A stretch of 7,520 nucleotides of DNA, taken from Pelagibacteraceae bacterium TMED259 (GTDB lineage: Bacteria; Pseudomonadota; Alphaproteobacteria; HIMB59). Both the position numbers and the translations under genes were made by a program. The notes beneath the pieces were generated by a model. It saw only the letters and a program-made list of their open reading frames with translations, made no database searches and had not been told where the DNA came from. The stretch spans positions 1 through 7,520 of the forward strand of contig NHLE01000018.1 of the NCBI GenBank assembly GCA_002169365.1, written 5' to 3'. Positions 6,025-7,520 of this stretch are shown here, one piece after another. Numbering within the stretch: the first letter of the stretch is position 1; each line of letters begins with the position of its first letter.

Positions 6025-6660
6025 TTAATATTGCAAATATAAATCTTTAGTTCCGATATGAGGATTGTTTGTTGTTGTCTCAAAGCCATAGAGTTGTTGC
6101 TTAATAGAGCAGTCTTTCCAATACAGAGGTATGTCAAAAATTTCAGGGTAACCATCAAGACTGTTATGACGTAGAAAATGGCAACCTTGGAATTTTGTAT
6201 TTTTCTGCTGACTGGGAAAAATGATTTTATTGTCATGAAGCTCTAAATCATTATTCGAGGAATGTGAATTAACTAACAATAAATTTGCAATTTCTTCATG
6301 TATTATGAAATGCTGCATGGCGTTTTTAATTTCACCTATAAACGATGCTTGCCAAAGGTTGTCAGTATTCATTACAAACAAGTCTTGTTTTTGAATATTT
6401 TTTATCCCTCCACCTGTTCCTAAAATAGTATTTTCATAAGATGTCAAAATTTGAGGATATTGATCTTTTAAATATTGAGTTAACTGTTCTGATTGATAAT
6501 GAGTGTTGACATAAATATTATCGAATGGAAGTTTGATGACAATATCTAAGGCATAGGAAATCAGCGCTTTATTGTTAATTGTTAATAGGGGTTTAGGAGT
6601 ATCTTTTGTTAGATCCTCCATTCGAGATCCTAGACCTGCAGCAAGTATTAAAGCATCCAT
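6025..6660 (-). CDS. murU: MurU-like N-acetylmuramate-1-phosphate uridylyltransferase
   Basis: This 211-residue sugar-phosphate nucleotidyltransferase probably converts MurNAc-1-phosphate and UTP to UDP-MurNAc in peptidoglycan recycling. The nucleotide-binding signature AAGLGSRM then TPKPL is at 7-25 with Lys23. GTGGGIKN at 81-88 matches the MurU-type glycine block, and Asp100 in MNTD is the expected metal ligand, although most relatives have NGD there. The tail HIGT (201-204) corresponds to the HVGTP motif of alphaproteobacterial members, but its proline is replaced by Lys205 and the protein stops seven residues later, about 10-20 residues shorter than usual. The ATG directly abuts the upstream kinase stop (TAAATG), implying translational coupling. 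Other sugar-1-phosphate nucleotidyltransferases share the fold, so the substrate rests on the AmgK-like neighbour. Confidence 0.8.
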   Translation of the reverse strand: MDALILAAGLGSRMEDLTKDTPKPLLTINNKALISYALDIVIKLPFDNIYVNTHYQSEQLTQYLKDQYPQILTSYENTILGTGGGIKNIQKQDLFVMNTDNLWQASFIGEIKNAMQHFIIHEEIANLLLVNSHSSNNDLELHDNKIIFPSQQKNTKFQGCHFLRHNSLDGYPEIFDIPLYWKDCSIKQQLYGFETTTNNPHIGTKDLYLQY

Positions 6661-7520
6661 TTATTTTGTCTTTTTATAAATTTCCTCAAATAGCTCTCTT
6701 AAGTCCCATAATCTTAAATGCTCTACGTGTTTAAATATTTGAAGCCACGTATACTTTCTAAATTTTTTAAGATATTGCGTTTTTCCAGCTTGATATAAGT
6801 TTACCCAATTTCCAAGAATTCTGAGATTTCGTGCTAGGCTAACCCTATGTATGTCATCTCTCAATGGGCCTAGTAATTGACCTGATTTTCTAGCAAAATC
6901 TTTAATTGCTTTTTCTTCTAATTTAGGTGAATACGACCTTCTTGCATCAAAAATTAGTGAGGCAATATCCAAACAGGGATGGTTATAGTGAAGATCTTGA
7001 TGATCAATGACGTAGAGTTCTTTTTTGAAATAGATCAAATTATCTAAAAAAAAATCACCATGAGCTAGGGTTGGCGTGTATTTTGTAAGTTTATCAAGGT
7101 TTTTTTTAATTGATTGCTGAATGAGCTTATTTAAATAAAAACCTATTTGGATTTTATCATCATAATATTCAATATATGTCTCGATTCCTTGAGAGGCATT
7201 TTTCATTAAATTGAGTTTTGATTTAATAGGAATACCTGCAAATCTTTTTCTTTTTTTTTGTATATTGATAATTTTATTAACGGATGCTGAGAGAACATCT
7301 TTAATTTCTTTTTTTAGATAATATTGAGATGAGTTATTTGTTGGGTAATAATTCATTAAAAAATATTTTTGTGACTTATGTTGTTCTAGTATTTTAGGTG
7401 TGGGGACATCAAGCATTTCTAAGACTTGATCTGCCCTTAAGTATTTCTGAAAATCTCTAGGACAATTTTGAAAAGATAATAATAAAAAAGTTTTATTAGC
7501 TGTTTTACATAATTGAAAAA
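6661..7520 (-). CDS. amgK: AmgK-like anomeric amino-sugar kinase (N-terminus beyond right edge)
   Basis: Member of the aminoglycoside phosphotransferase superfamily, probably phosphorylating the anomeric hydroxyl of MurNAc or GlcNAc to give the substrate of the next gene. Counting from the internal ATG at 7416, the catalytic loop is HGDFFLDN at 119-126 (catalytic Asp121, metal-binding Asn126). The metal-binding motif IDHQD is at 137-141, followed by HPCLDIASLIFDARRSYSP, very typical of AmgK proteins. The frame stays open upstream of 7416 to base 7520, encoding at least 34 more residues including NKTFLLLSFQ and YLRADQVLE. These align in style with the N-lobe of the family (a strand followed by a helix before GLSAPEIL). 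The ATG at 7416 is therefore internal and the true start lies outside the window. Some relatives are annotated only as phosphotransferase, so substrate is inferred from context. Confidence 0.82.
   Translation of the reverse strand, partial: FQLCKTANKTFLLLSFQNCPRDFQKYLRADQVLEMLDVPTPKILEQHKSQKYFLMNYYPTNNSSQYYLKKEIKDVLSASVNKIINIQKKRKRFAGIPIKSKLNLMKNASQGIETYIEYYDDKIQIGFYLNKLIQQSIKKNLDKLTKYTPTLAHGDFFLDNLIYFKKELYVIDHQDLHYNHPCLDIASLIFDARRSYSPKLEEKAIKDFARKSGQLLGPLRDDIHRVSLARNLRILGNWVNLYQAGKTQYLKKFRKYTWLQIFKHVEHLRLWDLRELFEEIYKKTK

Noticed and set aside
6006..6236. Minus-strand open frame of 76 codons overlapping the end of the murU-like gene
   Set aside because: It is in another frame of the same strand, lacks motifs and a ribosome binding site, and the murU frame is intact to its expected C-terminal HIGT motif.

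Overview
The window is AT-rich (roughly one third G+C by eye), densely coding DNA with short intergenic gaps. The gene content and the AmgK-MurU type pair point to a streamlined, probably marine, alphaproteobacterium (SAR11, HIMB59/AEGEAN-169 or a similar low-GC lineage). This placement is inferred from composition and protein style, not from a marker gene. I see no mobile element, CRISPR array, tRNA or rRNA.

Region 1 (1-3449, all minus strand) is one apparent operon. Read in transcription order it holds a secreted SsuA/NMT1-type substrate-binding protein, a permease, an ATPase, a second and different permease, and the first 39 codons of a fumarylacetoacetate-hydrolase (FAH) family enzyme that runs off the left edge. 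This is a nitrate/sulfonate/taurine-type ABC importer with two non-identical membrane subunits. The FAH neighbour hints that the ligand may feed ring-cleavage or keto-acid catabolism. A strong 11-bp hairpin lies between the binding-protein and first permease genes and probably makes their expression unequal.

Region 2 (3450-3607) is the only shared, divergent promoter region. It contains a near-perfect inverted repeat at 3514-3534.

Region 3 (3608-5594, plus strand) is an OmpR-family response regulator overlapping a membrane histidine kinase by 29 bp. Its divergent position makes it a plausible regulator of the importer, which is an inference.

Region 4 (5595-5675) is a short convergent gap with a 7-bp hairpin that could terminate transcription from both sides.

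Region 5 (5676-7520, minus strand) holds, in transcription order, an AmgK-like sugar kinase (open at the right edge, so its N-terminus is missing), a MurU-like nucleotidyltransferase that abuts it directly, and thioredoxin. The first two would recycle peptidoglycan amino sugars to UDP-MurNAc. The addB/addA genes often found between murU and trxA in alphaproteobacteria are not here.

Nothing in the window is clearly a new system. The most useful leads are the unassigned two-permease importer with its FAH gene and divergent two-component system, and the hairpin that puts the first permease's start codon in doubt.
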